NCBI GenBank assembly: GCA_947258785.1
Contig: CAMYJT010000009.1
Coordinates: forward strand, 62,001-126,000
Reading direction: 5' to 3'
DNA length: 64,000 bases
Source: an uncultured Gammaproteobacteria bacterium
Lineage (GTDB): Bacteria; Pseudomonadota; Gammaproteobacteria; Arenicellales; JAANXG01
A program made the translations under genes and the position numbers. This document shows positions 20,242 to 30,231 of this stretch, in pieces. The notes beneath the pieces were generated by a model. The model had not been told where the DNA came from, ran no database searches, and saw only the letters and a program-made list of their open reading frames with translations. Each line of letters starts with the position of its first letter. Position 1 is the first letter of the stretch.

Positions 20242-20892
20242 TTATGAACCGAACCCGGAAAATAACCACGGGGCTTGCTGACGCTGTCGCGCTTCGTAGG
20301 CGCAGATGGCGTCGGTGTGATCCAGTGTCATCGCAATGTCGTCCAGACCGTTGAGCAGCCGGTGCTTGCGAGCTGGATCAATCTCAAACGGAAACATCTG
20401 TCCCTCCGGCGTCGTGACGGTCTGGGCTTCGAGATCGACCGTGAGCCGGTACCCGGTCGTTGCGCCGCATTCAAAGAACAGCTGGTTTACCTTGTCGGCT
20501 GACAGAATGACAGGCAGCAGGCCGTTCTTGAAACAATTGTTATAGAAGATATCGGCAAAGCTCGGCGCGATCATCGCTTGGATCCCGAAATCCAGCAGCG
20601 CCCAGGGAGCGTGTTCACGCGACGAGCCACAGCCAAAGTTCTGCCGGGCGAGCAGTATCTTCGCATGCCGGTAACGTTCCTGATTGAGGATAAAATCCGG
20701 GTTGAGCCGCCGTTTGCTGTGATCCTGGCCGGGCTCTCCGGGGTCCAGATAACGCCAGTCGTCGAACAGGTTTGGGCCGAACCCGGTGCGTTTGATTGAC
20801 TTGAGATACTGCTTGGGAATAATCGCGTCGGTGTCGACATTGGACCTGTCCAAAGGCACCACAAGTTCGGTCATGCGGGTAAATTTTTCCAT
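20242..20892 (-). CDS. leuD: 3-isopropylmalate dehydratase small subunit
   Basis: Swivelling small subunit of isopropylmalate isomerase. The ATG at 20892 overlaps the last base of the leuC TGA; a TTG three bases upstream is a less likely start. Motifs are [21 protein letters not shown], the substrate loop [14 protein letters not shown] and [16 protein letters not shown]. Length 216 matches the proteobacterial form. It forms a heterodimer with LeuC. Confidence 0.96.
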   Translation of the reverse strand: MEKFTRMTELVVPLDRSNVDTDAIIPKQYLKSIKRTGFGPNLFDDWRYLDPGEPGQDHSKRRLNPDFILNQERYRHAKILLARQNFGCGSSREHAPWALLDFGIQAMIAPSFADIFYNNCFKNGLLPVILSADKVNQLFFECGATTGYRLTVDLEAQTVTTPEGQMFPFEIDPARKHRLLNGLDDIAMTLDHTDAICAYEARQRQQAPWLFSGFGS

Positions 20893-22298
20893 CAATGCAG
20901 ATCCCGTACGTCGATAAAATGACCGGCCACCGCCGCGGCCGCCGCCATGCCGGGGGAAACCAAGTGGGTGCGTCCGCCGCGTCCTTGACGACCCTCGAAA
21001 TTTCGATTGGAGGTCGACGCACAGCGCTCACCCGGCTGCAATCGGTCGGCGTTCATGGCCAAACACATGGAGCACCCCGGCTCGCGCCACTCGAACCCCG
21101 CCTCTTGAAAGATACGGTGCAGCCCTTCGCGCTCCGCCTGCTGTTTCACCAACCCGGACCCGGGCACCACCATGGCAAGCACGACGTTGCTGGCCACGCG
21201 GCGGCCCTGGACAACACGCGCCGCATCGCGCAGGTCTTCGATTCGGCCGTTGGTACACGAGCCGATGAACACTTTGTCGATGGCCACGTCCCGCATCGGC
21301 GTGCCGGGTTCCAGACCCATGTACGCCAACGCGCGGCCATGCCATTCCCGCCGGTCCGGGTCTGTCTGCTGCGAAGGGTCGGGCACATTCCCGCTGATCG
21401 GCACCACCATCTCCGGGGACGTGCCCCAGGTCACCTGCGGGTCAATGTCTTCGGCACGCAGTGACACCTCGCGGTCGAACACGGCGTCATGATCGCTGTG
21501 CAGGGTCTGCCATGCGAGACGCGCGCGTTCCCAATTCTCGCCCTTGGGCGCGTAAGGCCGGCCAGCCACAAAATCGACGGTCTTGTCGTCGCAGGCGATG
21601 AGACCGGCCCGCGCACCGGCCTCGATGGTCATGTTGCAAATCGTCATGCGCCCTTCCACCGACAGATCGCTGATCGCCGACCCCGCGTATTCGATCGCGT
21701 AACCGGTGCCACCGGCCGTACCGATCGTACCAATGATCGCCAGGATCACATCCTTGGCGGTCACCCCGGCGGTTAACTCGCCGTTGACCCAAACGCGCAT
21801 GTTCCTGGACTTCTTCTGCAGCAGGCATTGGGTGGCGAGTACGTGCTCGACCTCTGACGTGCCGATGCCGAAGGCAAGTGCGGCCAAGGCCCCGTGGGTC
21901 GAGGTGTGCGAATCACCGCACACCACGGTCATCCCCGGCAGGGTGGCGCCCTGCTCCGGACCGATGACGTGCACAATGCCTTGACGCGGGTCGTCGACAT
22001 CAAACTGCAGAATGCCGAAGTCGCCGGTGTTCCGGCCGAGGGTCTCGACCTGTAGCTTTGACACCGGGTCGGTGATGCCGGCCTCACGGTTCGTCGTCGG
22101 TATGTTGTGATCCGGCACCGCCAGGTTGGCGTCCGCCCGCCATGGGGTCCGGCCAGCCAGCCGCAGGCCTTCAAACGCCTGTGGTGAAGTCACCTCGTGA
22201 ACCAGGTGACAATCGATGTACAACAGGCAGGTGCCGTCGTCGTCTTGGTGAACGACGTGATCGTCCCACAGCTTGTCATGCAGAGTCTTTCCGGCCAT
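20892..22298 (-). CDS. leuC: 3-isopropylmalate dehydratase large subunit
   Basis: Aconitase-family large subunit that carries the 4Fe-4S cluster for isomerising 2- to 3-isopropylmalate. The three cluster cysteines lie in [13 protein letters not shown] and [33 protein letters not shown] is the active-site signature. The 468-residue length and the start [16 protein letters not shown] are standard. The first gene of the leu run; the upstream 94 bases before the divergent small gene must hold its promoter, but I cannot fix the boxes. Confidence 0.97.
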   Translation of the reverse strand: MAGKTLHDKLWDDHVVHQDDDGTCLLYIDCHLVHEVTSPQAFEGLRLAGRTPWRADANLAVPDHNIPTTNREAGITDPVSKLQVETLGRNTGDFGILQFDVDDPRQGIVHVIGPEQGATLPGMTVVCGDSHTSTHGALAALAFGIGTSEVEHVLATQCLLQKKSRNMRVWVNGELTAGVTAKDVILAIIGTIGTAGGTGYAIEYAGSAISDLSVEGRMTICNMTIEAGARAGLIACDDKTVDFVAGRPYAPKGENWERARLAWQTLHSDHDAVFDREVSLRAEDIDPQVTWGTSPEMVVPISGNVPDPSQQTDPDRREWHGRALAYMGLEPGTPMRDVAIDKVFIGSCTNGRIEDLRDAARVVQGRRVASNVVLAMVVPGSGLVKQQAEREGLHRIFQEAGFEWREPGCSMCLAMNADRLQPGERCASTSNRNFEGRQGRGGRTHLVSPGMAAAAAVAGHFIDVRDLH

Positions 22299-22392
22299 AG
22301 TGGTAATATTACGGCATCGCGGTGTACGCGGTGTTCAATCAGCCGATAAATGGTATCACAACCGAAACAGCGACTAGAGCGTCACCGAACCG

Positions 22393-22836
22393 ATGCACAA
22401 ACTCAATACCGCTACTTCGAGAGCTCCGGTTACCTTCCGCGAATTGATTCGCGGCTTGGCGGATGACGTCGGCCGACACCAGATTCCCATCCGCGATCGC
22501 GCTGCCGACATCCACGCCTTGCTCGGATCCGATGCGGTACACCACGAGTTGATCACCAACCTGGTGCGGGCCATATACAAGTCCAACGGCTGCGGTCATC
22601 TCGACGCCCCGGTGAACTCCGCGCAAACGTTTAACGCACTGGGCGTTATCCGCAGCCGGTTGCGGCGCACTCGGCACTGCGATGTGGACCAGATTTTCCT
22701 GATCGACAACATCGGATCGATGGTGCGGAAACGCCTCGATCACATTCCCATCCGCGCGGACCCAGCCACCGGCGAGGGCCGGGTGCCAATGGCGCACAGC
22801 GCAGCGGTGGTGGCCATCTCACGGGCCCGGGACTGA
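22393..22836 (+). CDS. Hypothetical protein
   Basis: I do not recognise the family. The 147-residue frame has strongly GC-biased third positions and no rare-codon runs, which argues it is real rather than a shadow. No signal peptide or membrane helix is seen, and the protein is His/Arg/Asp-rich (for example RHQIPIRDRAADIHALLG and LRRTRHCDVDQIFLIDNIGS), suggesting a soluble cytoplasmic protein. It is divergent from leuC and its 3' end overlaps the convergent MFS gene by 18 bases. No obvious Shine-Dalgarno site precedes the ATG, so the start is uncertain. Confidence 0.55.
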   Translation: MHKLNTATSRAPVTFRELIRGLADDVGRHQIPIRDRAADIHALLGSDAVHHELITNLVRAIYKSNGCGHLDAPVNSAQTFNALGVIRSRLRRTRHCDVDQIFLIDNIGSMVRKRLDHIPIRADPATGEGRVPMAHSAAVVAISRARD

Positions 22837-23997
22837 CTCGGGCGCCGCCGGCGCGGTGGTGCACGCCGGGCGGATGACCCGCATCACCAGCACCCCCGCC
22901 GCCAGCGCCAACCCCGCAGCGATCAGGAAAGTGGCCGTGGGCCCAAGATTCTCCCAGGCATAACCACTAAATACGCTGCCGACGGCGCCACCCGCGCCAA
23001 AGCTGGCGCTGCTGTACAGCGCCTGACCGCGGTGTTGATGGGTACCCCGGAAAAACCGGTGAATGAACTGAATAGCGGCCGCGTGATAGGCACCGAATGT
23101 GATTGCGTGCATGGCCTGGGTAAGCACCATGATGGACAGGGACGACGGAAACAGCGCCACCAGCACCCAGCGCAGCGCGGTGACCATGAAGGTCGCCGCC
23201 AGCACCGCACCGAGGGAGACCGACCCGAACACCCGATGCATGATGAGAAACACACCGATCTCGCAGATTACGCCGAACGCCCACAGCGCGCCGATGACCG
23301 TCTTGCTGTAGGCGTAATCCTGTAGGTAGATGGAAAAAAATGTGTAGAACGGCGCATGACTGACCTGCATTACGAAACACGCGAACAGGAACCAGATCAC
23401 CGCCGGCCGGCGAGTCATGCCCGAAAGTCGGTCCTGCCCGCTGTGAGCCGCGCCCTCGGCCTCCGGGATTGAGAGACTCACCAGCCAGATACCGGCAAAA
23501 CACGCCAACAGCACCGGCAGAACGACTCGCGGGCTGTAATGGTCGACCAGCGGACCGACGGCCAGGACAAGTACGATGAATCCGACGGACCCCCACATGC
23601 GCACTCTACCGTATCGCTCCACCCGCTCACGCAGGTGCTTGAGGGTCGTGGCCTCCAGTTGCGGCAGGGAGGCGTTCCAAAAGAAGCTGAAGCCGATCAT
23701 GATGAGCGCCATGCCCCAGAAGTCTGTGACCCAGAACACCGGTATGAAAATCAACATGGCCAGGAACGCCGCCAGTCGAACGACCGTCATGCAGCGGCCG
23801 GCACGATCGGCGATCCAGCCCCAAAGATTCGGCGCCACAATCTTGGTGGCCAGCAGCAGCGACACCAGTTGCCCGATCTCGACCGCGTCGAAACCGATGA
23901 ACTTCAGGTACAAGCCCCAGTACGGAATGAGCGCGCCCAGTGAAGCGAAAAAAAAGAAATAAAAACTCGACAAACGCCAATAGGGCATGACCAACAA
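22819..23997 (-). CDS. MFS transporter (MFS_1-like, HcaT/YcaD-type)
   Basis: A 392-residue membrane protein with about twelve hydrophobic helices. It begins MPYWRLSSFYFFFFASLGALIPYWGLYLK, the typical N-terminus of the phenylpropionate-permease-like (HcaT) branch of the major facilitator superfamily. The loop DRAGRCMTVVRLAAFL corresponds to the cytoplasmic loop 2-3 signature. LKHLRERVERYGRVRMWGSVGFI is another conserved stretch. The substrate cannot be told from sequence. It neighbours aroC, as its homologues do in Pseudomonas, and lies 35 bases downstream of it on the same strand. Confidence 0.85.
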   Translation of the reverse strand: MLVMPYWRLSSFYFFFFASLGALIPYWGLYLKFIGFDAVEIGQLVSLLLATKIVAPNLWGWIADRAGRCMTVVRLAAFLAMLIFIPVFWVTDFWGMALIMIGFSFFWNASLPQLEATTLKHLRERVERYGRVRMWGSVGFIVLVLAVGPLVDHYSPRVVLPVLLACFAGIWLVSLSIPEAEGAAHSGQDRLSGMTRRPAVIWFLFACFVMQVSHAPFYTFFSIYLQDYAYSKTVIGALWAFGVICEIGVFLIMHRVFGSVSLGAVLAATFMVTALRWVLVALFPSSLSIMVLTQAMHAITFGAYHAAAIQFIHRFFRGTHQHRGQALYSSASFGAGGAVGSVFSGYAWENLGPTATFLIAAGLALAAGVLVMRVIRPACTTAPAAPESVPGP

Positions 23998-24013
23998 CCA
24001 GGTTTAGGCGCAA

Positions 24014-24033
24014 CGAATACTTGGACGGGCTCC
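24014..24033. repeat. Second copy of the short dispersed motif
   Basis: CGAATACTTGGACGGGCTCC lies between aroC and the MFS gene and touches the aroC stop codon. It is a variant of the motif at 7583-7602. Confidence 0.45.
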
Positions 24034-25148
24034 TAGCCCTGGTTCGTGTCCGGCACCCGTGACGGAATCCGCGGCACAGCGGGTTCTACGTCGGCGTTCT
24101 GCGCCCGATTCCTCAGCAAGTGATCCATCAACACGATCGCCAGCATGGCCTCGGCAATCGGCGTCGCCCGTATCCCGACACACGGATCGTGACGCCCTTT
24201 AGTGACGATTTCCGCGGGCTTGCCGTGGCGGTCGATGGTACGGCCGGGAATGCGGATACTGGAAGTGGGCTTGAGTGCAATACTGACCACCACATCCTGG
24301 CCGCTCGAGATTCCGCCCAACACGCCGCCCGCATTATTGGTCAGGAATCCTTCCGGCGACATCTCATCGCGGTGCTCGGACCCCTTTTGCGCGACACTCG
24401 CAAAACCGGCGCCGATTTCCACGCCTTTGACCGCGTTGATGCTCATCATGGCGTGGGCAATGTCGGCGTCCAAACGATCAAACACCGGCTCACCCAAACC
24501 GGCCGGCACCCCGCTGGCAATGACGTTGACCCGCGCCCCGACCGAGTCCCCCATCCGTCGCAGTTCGTCAACGTACGCCTCCATTTCCGATAGTTTGTCC
24601 GGATCCGGACAGAAAAACGGATTCTGCTCGACCGCCTGCCAGTCGAATTTTTCGATGCTGATCGGCCCCAATTGGGCCAGATAGCCGCGGATGAGCACCT
24701 CCGCGGCGTGGGCCAGATATTTCTTGGCGATGGCCCCGGCGGCCACCCGCATCGCCGTCTCCCGCGCCGACGACCGGCCGCCCCCCCGATGGTCGCGGAA
24801 CCCGTATTTCCGTTCGTAGACGTAATCGGCGTGCCCGGGACGGAACCGGTCCTTCAATTCGTCATAGTCCCGCGAGCGCTCATCCTGGTTACGAATGAGC
24901 AGGCCGATCGGCGCACCGGTGGTCAGCCCCTGGTACACGCCCGATACGATCTCCACCTGATCGGACTCGCGCCGTTGGGTGGTAAATCGGGACTGACCCG
25001 GCCGCCGCCTGTCCAGGTCGGCCTGCAGGTCCGGTTCGGCCAACGGCAGACCGGGCGGACAACCGTCCACCACGCAGCCGATCAGCGATCCATGGCTTTC
25101 ACCGAAGCTTGTGACGGCGAATGCCTTGCCGAATGTGTTCCCGGACAT
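24033..25148 (-). CDS. aroC: Chorismate synthase
   Basis: Makes chorismate from EPSP with reduced FMN, the end of the shikimate pathway and entry to tryptophan synthesis. The start region has [24 protein letters not shown], followed by [29 protein letters not shown] and [38 protein letters not shown] and IRIPGRTID are further signatures. Length 371 is normal. A gap of about 100 bases separates it from the next upstream gene on this strand. Confidence 0.97.
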   Translation of the reverse strand: MSGNTFGKAFAVTSFGESHGSLIGCVVDGCPPGLPLAEPDLQADLDRRRPGQSRFTTQRRESDQVEIVSGVYQGLTTGAPIGLLIRNQDERSRDYDELKDRFRPGHADYVYERKYGFRDHRGGGRSSARETAMRVAAGAIAKKYLAHAAEVLIRGYLAQLGPISIEKFDWQAVEQNPFFCPDPDKLSEMEAYVDELRRMGDSVGARVNVIASGVPAGLGEPVFDRLDADIAHAMMSINAVKGVEIGAGFASVAQKGSEHRDEMSPEGFLTNNAGGVLGGISSGQDVVVSIALKPTSSIRIPGRTIDRHGKPAEIVTKGRHDPCVGIRATPIAEAMLAIVLMDHLLRNRAQNADVEPAVPRIPSRVPDTNQG

Positions 25149-25252
25149 GGGAAAGATGGTATCAGCATTGCTGAGTACAAAATAGCGAGCGAGAAGACGC
25201 TCACCCCATCTACGTGCGGCGGGCCGGCGGTGTTCTTGGCCACGCGGATCCG

Positions 25253-25561
25253 CTACTCGGGCCCGCGGCGGTGTGCGTCATTCAAAGTGTTGAGCAACTG
25301 AAAAATGGGAATAAGGTGCCGATAGCTGCGTGCTATGGCCATGAACGGCAGGTCGGCACCGGTTGCGAAGACGTGCCGCCCCTGTTCAATTCGCCTGTAC
25401 AACGCCCGCAGCGCCGCGGCGATGTCACGGAACACCGGTTCGAGATCGGCCGTTTCGTCGTCCAGATCCTCGCCGGCACAGATTGCCAGCTCGTCCATCT
25501 CGAATACGGCCTGATCGACCAGGGCCAGAAACTCGCCCGCGGTTCTCGGCAGGCGCGTCAT
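25253..25561 (-). CDS. Small conserved hypothetical protein
   Basis: A 102-residue soluble protein without recognised domain. It is predicted mainly helical, with an acidic centre ([19 protein letters not shown]) and a hydrophobic helix [19 protein letters not shown] near the C-terminus. Similar small proteins sit beside apbC in other gammaproteobacteria, which I recall only loosely, and they are sometimes mislabelled as secretion proteins. It lies 32 bases after apbC on the same strand, so it is probably cotranscribed. No function is proposed. Confidence 0.6.
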   Translation of the reverse strand: MTRLPRTAGEFLALVDQAVFEMDELAICAGEDLDDETADLEPVFRDIAAALRALYRRIEQGRHVFATGADLPFMAIARSYRHLIPIFQLLNTLNDAHRRGPE

Positions 25562-25593
25562 GCGGCGATACCCCGTCGGGAACGACGCGAAGT

Positions 25594-26682
25594 TTAAGAG
25601 TTTTGAATGACGATCGAAGGAAACTTGGCGCTGTAGTCTTTCTGCTGGCTGGCCAGACGCCCGGCGGTGCGCCGACCGATATCCCGGTAGAGCGTCGCCA
25701 CCGGGCCATCCGGATCCGCCACGACGGTCGGTTTCCCGCTGTCCGCATCGGCGCGGATGCGAGTGTCCAACGGCAAGGCGCCGAGGTAAGGCAGCCCGTA
25801 CTCATCGGCCATGCGCTGACCGCCGCCTTCGCCGAAAATCTGCTCCTGATGGCCGCACTGGCTGCAGATGTGCGTACTCATATTCTCGACCACGCCCAGA
25901 ATTGGAATCTCGACTTTTTCGAACATTTTGTACGCCTTGCGCGCATCCAACAGCGCGATGTCCTGGGGCGTGGTGACAATTACCGCGCCGCTCACCGGGA
26001 CCCGTTGGGCCAGGGTCAGCTGCGTGTCGCCGGTGCCCGGCGGCAGATCGATCACCAGGTAATCCAGCTTGTCCCATCGGGTGTCTTTCAACAACTGCTC
26101 CAGAGCCTGAGTCACCATGGGGCCCCGCCAAATCATCGGGGTCTCCTCATCGATCAGGAAACCGATGGACATCGCCTGCAGGTGGTAGCTGTGCAGCGGC
26201 TCCATGCTCTTGCCATCCCTGGATTCGGGCTTGGCGTTGATCCCCAGCATGCGCGGCTGGCTGGGACCATAGATGTCCGCATCCAGAATACCGACTCGCG
26301 CACCCTCGGCCGACAGGGCCAACGCGAGATTAACGGCAACCGTGGACTTACCGACACCACCCTTGCCGGAGGCCACCGCAATCATGTTCTTGACGCCGTC
26401 GAGGGGTTTTACGCCCTTTTGCACCGAGTGCGAGTCAATCTCACTGGTGACATTGACCACCGCCGATTCGACGCCGTCAAGGGCGGATATAATTCCCTCG
26501 CACTGCTTGGCGTATGCAGCCCGCCAACTGTTCGCCGGGTAGCCCAACACCAGATCCACCACGACTTTACCGCCGTCTGTATTAATTCCCTTTACGTTTT
26601 TGGCCGACACCGGATCCCGATCGGTATGGGGATCTGTGATAGACCGAAGTGCCTCTTCGATCTGGGGCTGAGTGACTGACAT
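25594..26682 (-). CDS. apbC: Iron-sulfur cluster carrier protein ApbC/Mrp
   Basis: A Mrp/NBP35 P-loop ATPase that carries 4Fe-4S clusters to apo-proteins. The start is ATG 26682 (MSVTQPQIEEALRSITDP) with GAGG six bases upstream; the open frame extends another 40 codons but into unconserved sequence. Residues 1-80 form a MIP18-like domain. The deviant Walker A is VASGKGGVGKSTVAVNLA at about residues 103-120, followed by LDADIYGPSQPRML. The cluster-binding CxxC is in STHICSQCGHQ. It is divergent from metG and lies near several Fe-S proteins (LeuC, Nth, the RnfB-like protein). Confidence 0.95.
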   Translation of the reverse strand: MSVTQPQIEEALRSITDPHTDRDPVSAKNVKGINTDGGKVVVDLVLGYPANSWRAAYAKQCEGIISALDGVESAVVNVTSEIDSHSVQKGVKPLDGVKNMIAVASGKGGVGKSTVAVNLALALSAEGARVGILDADIYGPSQPRMLGINAKPESRDGKSMEPLHSYHLQAMSIGFLIDEETPMIWRGPMVTQALEQLLKDTRWDKLDYLVIDLPPGTGDTQLTLAQRVPVSGAVIVTTPQDIALLDARKAYKMFEKVEIPILGVVENMSTHICSQCGHQEQIFGEGGGQRMADEYGLPYLGALPLDTRIRADADSGKPTVVADPDGPVATLYRDIGRRTAGRLASQQKDYSAKFPSIVIQNS

Positions 26683-26869
26683 GATTACCTCACCTGACAC
26701 ACTGGACGAGCGGCGTTTTGAAGGGGCGCAATCGTACACGTTCGCCCACAAAATGTCATCGCCGACGCCATAGCGGCCCCGGGGCCCGCGGCGGTTCACC
26801 ATTGGCTACCGACCACGAAGCTGTTACGGTTACGCGCCGACAATCGCTGGACCGCCTTACATCGAACCG

Positions 26870-28900
26870 ATGCCCACCGACTCTACGCGCCGCATTCTGG
26901 TTACCAGTGCCCTGCCTTATGCGAATGGTCCCATCCATCTGGGCCATCTGGTCGAATACATCCAGACGGACATCTGGTGCCGGTTCCAACGCATCCGGGG
27001 ACATGAATGCCATTACGTGTGTGCCGACGACGCCCACGGCACACCGATCATGCTGCGCGCCCAGAGTGAAGGCATCACACCGGAACAGCTTATCGAACGC
27101 ATCGGCCGGCAACACCGCGCCGATTTTGCAGATTTCCTGGTGGCGTTCGACAACTACCACACCACTCACTCACCGGAGAACCAGCATTATTCCGAACTGA
27201 TTTACCAACGCCTCAAGGACCATGGCCACATCGCACGGCGTATCATCAAACAGGCGTTCGACCCGATACAGCAAATCTTCCTGCCCGACCGTTTCATCAA
27301 AGGCCAATGCCCGCGGTGTGGTGCGGACGACCAATACGGAGACAGTTGTGAGGTCTGCGGTTCGACCTACAGCACCACCGAGCTGATTAATCCCCTATCG
27401 GCGATTTCCGGAGTGCCCCCGATTGAGAGGGAGTCGGAACACCTGTTCTTCCGACTCGGCCAATTCGAGACTCTGCTCAAGGGGTGGACCGGGGCCGGTC
27501 ACCTGCAACCCGAAGTGCGCAACAAGCTGCAGGAATGGTTTGATGTGGGCCTCCAGGATTGGGACATCTCCCGAGACCCCCCGTACTTTGGTTTTCGGAT
27601 ACCCGACGAGCAGGACAAGTATTTTTACGTCTGGTTGGACGCCCCCATCGGCTACATGGCGAGCTTTCAGCACCTGTGCGACCGGACCCGGCTCCGCTTC
27701 GATGAGTTCTGGGGCCCCGGCAGCGACACCGAGCTGTACCATTTCATCGGCAAAGACATTCTTTATTTTCATGCCCTGTTCTGGCCCGCCGTGCTGGAGG
27801 GGGCCGGCTTCCGCAAGCCGAGCGCGGTGTACGCTCACGGTTTCCTCACCGTAAACGGGCAGAAGATGTCTAAATCGCGGGGGACCTTTATTACCGCGCG
27901 CACCTACCTCGACCATCTCGACCCGGAATACCTTCGTTACTACTTCGCCGCCAAGCTCAATAACCGGGTTGAGGACCTGGACATCAACATGTATGACTTC
28001 GTGCAGCGGGTCAACGCAGATCTGGTCGGCAAGGTCGTCAATATCGCCAGTCGCTGTGCCGGCTTTATTCACAAGCGGTTCGACGGTGTATTGTCCCCGC
28101 GCGTCCCCGAACCGCCCCTTTATCAGACGTTTGTCGACGCGGGGTCCGCCATCGCCGAGTGCTACGAACAGCGCGAATACAGCCGCGGGATGCGGGAAAT
28201 TATGGCCCTGGCGGACACCGCCAACCAATTCATCGCCGACCACAAGCCCTGGGAAATCGCCAAACGCGAAGGGCAGTCGGACCTGCTGTGGGACGTGTGC
28301 AGCCTGGGCTTGAATCTGTTTCGTGTGCTGAGCACTTACCTGGCACCGGTGCTGCCGGCTACCGCAGCCAAGGTAGAGGCCTTTCTGAACTGCGAGCTGA
28401 CGACGCCGGGTGCCTGGCAGAGGATCGAGCGTCCGTTGACCGACCATCGGATCCAGCCGTTCAAACACCTCATGCGGCGGATGGACACCGCCCAGGTGGA
28501 GGCAATGATCGAGTCCTCGAAACAACCCGCAACCGAATCGGCCGCCAACACGCCGAGCATCGAGCCCATGGCCGAGACCATCGGCATCGACGAATTCGCC
28601 AAGGTCGATCTGCGCATCGCCCGCGTCGCCGGCGCGGAACAGGTCGCCGGGGCGGACAAACTGCTCAAACTGACCCTGGATCTCGGCGGCGAAACACGCA
28701 CCGTATTCGCCGGCATCAAATCGGCGTACGCCCCGGACGCGTTGATCGGGCGGTATACCGTGATGGTGGCCAATCTGGCGCCGCGCAAGATGCGCTTCGG
28801 CGTGTCCGAGGGCATGGTGCTCGCCGCGGGACCCGGTGGCCGGGACCTGTGGCTGCTGTCCGCCGACGACGGAGTGCAGCCCGGCATGCGGGTCAAATAG
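26870..28900 (+). CDS. metG: Methionyl-tRNA synthetase
   Basis: Charges initiator and elongator tRNA-Met. The class I signatures are [10 protein letters not shown] (HIGH) near residue 21 and KMSKSRGTF (KMSKS) near 332. The zinc knuckle has [18 protein letters not shown] at about 145. The C-terminal EMAP/Trbp111 tRNA-binding domain starts near residue 570 ([17 protein letters not shown]) and makes dimerisation likely. Length 676 is the long bacterial form. No clear Shine-Dalgarno is seen before the ATG. It is divergent from apbC, sharing a 187-base intergenic region. Confidence 0.97.
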   Translation: MPTDSTRRILVTSALPYANGPIHLGHLVEYIQTDIWCRFQRIRGHECHYVCADDAHGTPIMLRAQSEGITPEQLIERIGRQHRADFADFLVAFDNYHTTHSPENQHYSELIYQRLKDHGHIARRIIKQAFDPIQQIFLPDRFIKGQCPRCGADDQYGDSCEVCGSTYSTTELINPLSAISGVPPIERESEHLFFRLGQFETLLKGWTGAGHLQPEVRNKLQEWFDVGLQDWDISRDPPYFGFRIPDEQDKYFYVWLDAPIGYMASFQHLCDRTRLRFDEFWGPGSDTELYHFIGKDILYFHALFWPAVLEGAGFRKPSAVYAHGFLTVNGQKMSKSRGTFITARTYLDHLDPEYLRYYFAAKLNNRVEDLDINMYDFVQRVNADLVGKVVNIASRCAGFIHKRFDGVLSPRVPEPPLYQTFVDAGSAIAECYEQREYSRGMREIMALADTANQFIADHKPWEIAKREGQSDLLWDVCSLGLNLFRVLSTYLAPVLPATAAKVEAFLNCELTTPGAWQRIERPLTDHRIQPFKHLMRRMDTAQVEAMIESSKQPATESAANTPSIEPMAETIGIDEFAKVDLRIARVAGAEQVAGADKLLKLTLDLGGETRTVFAGIKSAYAPDALIGRYTVMVANLAPRKMRFGVSEGMVLAAGPGGRDLWLLSADDGVQPGMRVK

Positions 28901-28933
28901 AGGGCACGGCCGGTCCCGCGACGGCGCCAGCCG

Positions 28934-29599
28934 ATGTCGATGCAATTGTCCAGACCTGCAATCAGTGTGGCGGCGGTGGAGGCCTGGTTGCCGCAGACCC
29001 AATGCACGCAGTGCGGATTTCCGCATTGCCGCGGCTACGCCGAGGCGCTGGTGCGCGGAGACACCGACATCAACCGGTGCCCGCCGGGCGGAGACATCAC
29101 GATTCACGGCCTCGCGGCGCTGCTGGGCCGTCCGCCAAGACCCCTGGACCCGGCCTGCGGACACCACCAACCCCGACGGTCGGCCATGATCGATGAATCA
29201 CTGTGCATCGGCTGCACGCTGTGCCTGCAAGCCTGTCCGGTGGATGCCATCGTGGGCGCGACCAAGCTGCTGCACACGGTCGTGGACCAGGAATGCACCG
29301 GCTGCGACCTGTGCGTGCCCACATGTCCGGTGGACTGTATCGTGATGCGCACCCGTCCTGCGCCGGCGGTCCGCGCCGGCTGGCGGTGGCCGGATTACTC
29401 ACCCCAACAGGTCAACCGGGCCCGCCGGCGCTTTGCCGCACGCACGCAGCGCATCCGGCGCCGGCAACTGGCCCACGCCGCCCGCCGACGCAACCGCGAG
29501 CTGCGGGAAGGCCGCCGCCGGGAGCGCCTGCGGGCAGACATCGCGGCCGCCGTGAAGCGGGTTCGCGCGCGGCGCCGGGTGCGATCATCGGCGCCGTGA
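28934..29599 (+). CDS. RnfB-like soluble ferredoxin with Arg-rich tail
   Basis: An iron-sulfur protein related to RnfB but without the usual N-terminal membrane anchor. Residues 20-65 form a 4Fe-4S domain of the RnfB/Fe-S-cluster type ([19 protein letters not shown] with a later INRCPPGG). Residues 85-140 hold two ferredoxin motifs, [16 protein letters not shown] and [16 protein letters not shown]. The last 65 residues are about one-third arginine ([18 protein letters not shown]), predicting a basic helix. No other rnf genes are present in the window. Its TGA overlaps the nth GTG by four bases, and it follows metG by 33 bases. RnfB is the family name; the actual partner is unknown. Confidence 0.85.
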   Translation: MSMQLSRPAISVAAVEAWLPQTQCTQCGFPHCRGYAEALVRGDTDINRCPPGGDITIHGLAALLGRPPRPLDPACGHHQPRRSAMIDESLCIGCTLCLQACPVDAIVGATKLLHTVVDQECTGCDLCVPTCPVDCIVMRTRPAPAVRAGWRWPDYSPQQVNRARRRFAARTQRIRRRQLAHAARRRNRELREGRRRERLRADIAAAVKRVRARRRVRSSAP

Positions 29600-30231
29600 A
29601 ACCGGCCGCGCGGGCGGAAATCTTCCGTCGATTGCACACCGCCGAGCCACGGCCGAACACGGAGCTGCGGTACCGGTCTCCCTTCGAGCTGCTGGTGGCG
29701 GTAATGCTGTCGGCGCAGGCAACCGATGTGAGTGTGAACCGAGCCAGCCGTAAGTTGTTTGATGTCGCCGATAGCCCCGAGGCCATCATCAGACTGGGGG
29801 TACGCGGGATCAAGCCGTACATCAAATCCATCGGACTGTTCAACACCAAGGCGAAACACATCGTCGCCACCGCGCGCATGCTGCTGGCGAAGCATCGGGG
29901 CCAGGTTCCCGGGCATCGCGAGGCCCTGGAGGCGTTGCCGGGGGTGGGGCGGAAAACCGCCAACGTGGTCCTCAACACCGCCTTCGGCCAGCCGACCATT
30001 GCGGTCGACACCCACATATTCAGAGTCGCAAACCGCTGCGGGCTCGCCCCCGGGAAGACGCCTCTGGCGGTGGAGAAGCGGCTGCTCGAGGTGGTACCGG
30101 AACGATACCTGCGGCACGCACACCATTGGTTAATTCTGCATGGGCGGTATACTTGTACTGCACGCAGTCCCCAATGTGCCCGTTGTCTTATTAACGATTT
30201 GTGCGAGTACGAGCATAAGAGTCCGTCATGA
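29596..30231 (+). CDS. nth: Endonuclease III
   Basis: DNA glycosylase/AP lyase that removes oxidised pyrimidines. The start is a GTG at 29596 overlapping the upstream TGA; this gives 211 residues, the E. coli length. The helix-hairpin-helix [12 protein letters not shown] contains the catalytic Lys (120), and the catalytic Asp (138) lies in TIAVDTHIF. The four cluster cysteines are at 187, 194, 197 and 203 (C-x6-C-x2-C-x5-C), identical in position to E. coli Nth. Its stop overlaps the start of the FIST gene by four bases. Confidence 0.97.
   Translation: MKPAARAEIFRRLHTAEPRPNTELRYRSPFELLVAVMLSAQATDVSVNRASRKLFDVADSPEAIIRLGVRGIKPYIKSIGLFNTKAKHIVATARMLLAKHRGQVPGHREALEALPGVGRKTANVVLNTAFGQPTIAVDTHIFRVANRCGLAPGKTPLAVEKRLLEVVPERYLRHAHHWLILHGRYTCTARSPQCARCLINDLCEYEHKSPS

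Noticed and set aside
22339..22797. 152-codon minus-strand frame opposite the 22393 gene
   Set aside because: It mirrors the plus-strand gene with poorer third-position bias and no recognisable features.
27395..29170. 591-codon open frame antisense to metG and the RnfB-like gene
   Set aside because: It runs opposite to genes with full family motifs and its translation has no known domain; long antisense frames are expected at this GC content.
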